A stretch of 64,000 nt of DNA, from positions 620,001-684,000 of the forward strand of contig NZ_JBHSWH010000001.1 in NCBI RefSeq assembly GCF_042661025.1. The letters run 5' to 3'. The notes under the pieces were generated by a model, which saw only the letters and a list, made by a program, of their open reading frames with translations, searched no databases and was not told the origin of the DNA. Below are positions 61,542 through 64,000 of the stretch, in pieces. A program made the position numbers and the translations under genes. Numbering within the stretch: the first letter of the stretch is position 1; each line of letters starts with the position of its first letter. The stretch comes from Flexivirga alba (lineage in GTDB: Bacteria > Actinomycetota > Actinomycetes > Actinomycetales > Dermatophilaceae).

Positions 61542-63452
61542 ATGAGTTCACGCACTGTGTTGGGAGTCACCGCGGGAGCCCTCCTCATCGCGGGCGGTGC
61601 CGGCGGCTACATGTACTGGCAGCAGGCCGACAGCGTGAACAAGCAGGACTCCGCGGCCAAGGCGGCGGCGACCGACTTCGCCCACGACTGGTCGGCCCGC
61701 ACGCTTGGCGCGGCGACCTACATCGGCACCAGCGGTTCCGCCGCCGCCGACAACTTCGCCACGGCCACCGCCGCGCTGGGCAAGGGCCCGATCAAGGTCG
61801 ACGTCACGAAGTTCAACCGCGATGGCGACACCGCGACGGCGACCCTGCACGTGGCGTGGTCCCTGGCCGACAAGCGCACCTTCAGCTGGGACGACCCGAT
61901 CAACCTCGCGAAACAGGGCCAGGCCTGGGGCGTCAAGGTCGATTCCTCGACATCGCTGTGGCATCCGAAGCTGCAGGCGTCCGACGCCTTCGTCGTGCGT
62001 CAGGACAACGGCCTGCGCGGTGAGATCAGGGGTGCGGGCGGCAGCGGCATCATGATCAACCAGAAGGTCTACGACATCTCGATCGATCCCACGAAGGGCA
62101 CCGACGCGTCGATCGGTCAGCTGCAGAACGTCCTGAACATCACCGGCCTGGTCGACAAACTGCACACGGCCAAGAAGGCACACTCGCAAGCACTGATCCC
62201 GGTGATCACCTATCGCCAGGACGACTACATCATCTATCAGAACGGCATCCAGGGGCTGTCCGGCGTCGTGGTCACGAGTCGCCAGCAACCGCTGGCGGCC
62301 ACCCGCACCTTCGCGCAGCCACTGCTCGGCGGGGTCGGACCGGTCACCGCCGAGATGATCAAGAAGCACCCGAACACCTACCGCGAGGGTCAGATCGCCG
62401 GCCTGTCCGGACTGCAGGCGCAGTATGACGCGACGCTCCGCTCCACCCCCGGGTTTACCATCACGCCCCGATCCAACTCTGCCGCAGTGCTTTTCGGCAG
62501 CAAAGCCAAGAACGGCAAGAACGTCTCGGTCACGCTCGACCCGCGGGTTCAGAACGCCGCGGAGACGGCGCTGGAGTCGCAGAAGGGCAAGCCAGCCGCA
62601 ATCGTGGCGATCGACGTCAAGACGGGAAACGTGAGTGCCGTCGCCAACTCCCCGTCATACGGCATCAACCGCGCGCTGACCGGGCGTTACGCGCCAGGTT
62701 CGCAGATGAAGATCGCGACGACCTACGCGCTGCTGACGCACGGCTTCGACCCCAACACCGTCGTGCCGTGTCCGACGTCCGTTTTCGTCGACGGCTATCG
62801 CATCGGCAACTTCGAGGGCGAGACGGCCGGGCATCCGAAATTCACCGAGGACTTCGCCAAGTCGTGCAACACAGCGTTCGTGAAGGCGAGCTCGGGCTTC
62901 AGCGACACCGAGTTGCAGCAGGCTGCGAATGCGCTCGGCTTCGGGGTCGACTGGAGCAAGCAGGTCGGCGTCAACGGAGTCTTCGCCGGCAACGTGCCGA
63001 CGGCCAATGGCCCTACCGATAAAGCGGTTTCGGTCTTCGGCCAGGGCCGCGTGCAAGGTTCGCCGCTCGCCATTGCAGTGATGTCCGGGTCGGTCGCCCG
63101 CGGCTCGATGATCCCGCCGGCACTCGTGACGTCGCCCGCTCCGGGCGGCTCGCGGACCGCAAAACCGTTGGACCAGAACGCTGTTCAGGAGCTGCGGAAG
63201 CTGATGCGCAACACCGTCACCAATGGCACGGCCACCGCTGTCAAGAAGGTGCCGGGCGGCCCGGTCTACGCCAAGACCGGCACTTCGGAGTGGGCCGAGG
63301 GCGGCAAGACCGGAGTCAATGGCTGGTTGACCGGGTGGCAGGGCGACACCGCGTTCTGCGTGCTGGTCGAGGATGTCCCGAAGGGCAAGAGCGGCGGCGA
63401 CACCGCTGCACCCGTGGCCGCGAAGTTCCTGACCACCCTTGCGAACAGCTGA
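61542..63452 (+). CDS. Class B penicillin-binding protein (MecA/NTF2-like N-domain)
   Basis: A 636-residue D,D-transpeptidase. N-terminal TM anchor (TVLGVTAGALLIAGGAGGYM), NTF2-like MecA_N domain (about 40-150), dimerisation region, then the transpeptidase domain. Catalytic motifs are Ser387-Gln-Met-Lys (SQMK), Ser441-Cys-Asn (SCN) and Lys578-Thr-Gly (KTG). It builds peptidoglycan cross-links at the cell surface and is a target of beta-lactams. ATG 61542 is chosen because ATG 61524 lies in the hairpin. Adjacent to the LCP ligase, so an envelope-assembly pair. Confidence 0.93.
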   Translation: MSSRTVLGVTAGALLIAGGAGGYMYWQQADSVNKQDSAAKAAATDFAHDWSARTLGAATYIGTSGSAAADNFATATAALGKGPIKVDVTKFNRDGDTATATLHVAWSLADKRTFSWDDPINLAKQGQAWGVKVDSSTSLWHPKLQASDAFVVRQDNGLRGEIRGAGGSGIMINQKVYDISIDPTKGTDASIGQLQNVLNITGLVDKLHTAKKAHSQALIPVITYRQDDYIIYQNGIQGLSGVVVTSRQQPLAATRTFAQPLLGGVGPVTAEMIKKHPNTYREGQIAGLSGLQAQYDATLRSTPGFTITPRSNSAAVLFGSKAKNGKNVSVTLDPRVQNAAETALESQKGKPAAIVAIDVKTGNVSAVANSPSYGINRALTGRYAPGSQMKIATTYALLTHGFDPNTVVPCPTSVFVDGYRIGNFEGETAGHPKFTEDFAKSCNTAFVKASSGFSDTELQQAANALGFGVDWSKQVGVNGVFAGNVPTANGPTDKAVSVFGQGRVQGSPLAIAVMSGSVARGSMIPPALVTSPAPGGSRTAKPLDQNAVQELRKLMRNTVTNGTATAVKKVPGGPVYAKTGTSEWAEGGKTGVNGWLTGWQGDTAFCVLVEDVPKGKSGGDTAAPVAAKFLTTLANS

Positions 63453-63457
63453 GCCGT

Positions 63458-63515
63458 CGCGAGGTCTCGATACACCTCCGCCGCTGCGCTGCCCCGGCAC
63501 TCGACACGCATGGTC
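63458..63515. repeat. Dispersed intergenic repeat, degenerate copy
   Basis: GAGGTCTCGATACACCTCC, CGCTGCGCTGCCCCGGCACT and CGACACGC resemble the elements at 27334, 35875 and 56235. It follows the PBP stop. Confidence 0.5.
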
Positions 63516-63529
63516 GGCAGACACACAAG

Positions 63530-63586
63530 GCCCCGGCGAGCGCTGGTGCGCTGCCGGGGCGAAGTGCTGGTCGGGCTCAAAGCCCG
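63530..63586 (-). terminator. Double hairpin terminator of the cold-shock gene
   Basis: Downstream of csp on the minus strand, CGGGCT-CAA-AGCCCG (63572-63586) is followed by GCCCCGGC and GCCGGGGC (63530-63537, 63553-63560), the latter with a nested GCGC stem. It probably terminates transcription from both sides. Confidence 0.72.
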
Positions 63587-63630
63587 GCCATGGATCGTGC
63601 TAAATCTGGGGTGCTACTTCGAGGAGTCGA

Positions 63631-63834
63631 TCAGACCGGGTTGACGTTGGCCGCCTGCGGGCCCTTGTCACCCTGGGTGATCTCGAACTCGACGCGCTGT
63701 GCCTCTTCGAGGCTGCGGTAACCCTGAGACTGGATCGCGGTGAAGTGGACGAAGACGTCCGGGCCGCCGCCATCCTGGGCGATGAAGCCAAAGCCCTTTT
63801 CAGCGTTGAACCACTTGACGGTTCCCTGTGCCAT
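63631..63834 (-). CDS. Cold-shock protein (CspA family)
   Basis: A 67-residue OB-fold nucleic-acid-binding protein. RNP1 is KGFGFIAQDG and RNP2 is VFVHFTA; WFNAEKGFGF is invariant in the family. It acts as an RNA chaperone. The region upstream (63835-64000) has no gene and would hold the promoter and a leader typical of csp mRNAs. Confidence 0.95.
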   Translation of the reverse strand: MAQGTVKWFNAEKGFGFIAQDGGGPDVFVHFTAIQSQGYRSLEEAQRVEFEITQGDKGPQAANVNPV

Positions 63835-64000
63835 TGGGGGTAACTCTCAATCTATTGTTCTCGTTGCGTGTGACCGCGCACTTTACGTGGCCACTGGACC
63901 GCCGAGGCATCCCCCAATGGGTGAACCGTCCGCTCACAAACTCAGCGCCCAACCGGAGTCAGGCGCCGCACCAACGAGGAACTGCAACTGCAATCGAGGA

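Noticed and set aside
900..62660. GTATGNCG as a KOPS/FtsK or Chi-like polar signal
   Set aside because: Plus and minus orientations are about equal in every region, with no skew expected of a replication-polar element.

Overview
The window is high-GC DNA with strongly G/C-ending codons from an actinobacterium. A Micrococcales-type organism (Dermacoccaceae or Intrasporangiaceae relative) is plausible. The case rests on gene content: a TIGR03668-type (F420-class) PPOX oxidoreductase, a DUF222/HNH endonuclease, SigE-type sigma factors, a DUF2510 protein, LCP and MecA-like PBP proteins, and an actinobacterial cobalamin ECF operon. Taxonomy is inference only. Most of the window is ordinary chromosome; I see no prophage, transposase or CRISPR array.

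Layout. 0-4 kb: the 3' part of a formylglycine-generating-enzyme gene, a PIG-L deacetylase, a divergent PPOX/OsmC pair, hemerythrin and a spermidine-synthase-like protein. 4-7.2 kb: a marR-clcA-thrE type operon. 7.3-13.2 kb: a SCO1 lipoprotein, an RclA-like flavin disulfide reductase, a VOC protein, a broken DUF2786 gene, a LURP/scramblase-like protein and a class I amidotransferase. 13.2-18.5 kb: a citrate/dicarboxylate-type two-component system divergent from an NMT1-type ABC importer. 18.7-27 kb: a DUF4232 secreted protein, a second ClC channel divergent from a second MarR, a MerR regulator with a broken SRPBCC gene, a sedolisin, an M15 peptidase and a broken Ca2+/H+ antiporter. 27-36.8 kb: CorA, fumarase, a GH65 phosphorylase with beta-phosphoglucomutase, a Clp-N/HTH pair, a beta-lactamase-fold hydrolase and an aldo/keto reductase. 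36.9-41.7 kb: a cobalamin-riboswitch-controlled operon of a surface-anchored protein and an ECF transporter. 41.8-49.1 kb: a kinase, two sigma/membrane-partner pairs, two GNATs and a DUF222/HNH gene. 49.2-56.1 kb: glycerol catabolism (glpK paralogue-IclR, divergent from glpF-glpK-glpD). 56.5-64 kb: an OmpR-type two-component system with GtrA, tRNA-Ser(GCT), an LCP ligase, a class B PBP and a cold-shock protein.

Three features stand out. (1) A short non-palindromic word, GTATGNCG, is strongly over-represented (about 140 GTATGNC hits on both strands by eye, against about 20 expected). It occurs in every reading frame and as inverted pairs inside terminator hairpins, which resembles DNA-uptake sequences or the cyanobacterial HIP1 word. 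(2) A textbook adenosylcobalamin-type riboswitch precedes a surface protein/ECF T/double-ATPase/S operon, which assigns its substrate and suggests a cell-wall-displayed B12-capture protein. (3) At least nine apparent 1-2 nt frameshifts hit eight otherwise well-conserved genes, including fumC, often at homopolymers. Residual sequencing or assembly error is likelier than mass decay, so those genes are probably intact in the organism.
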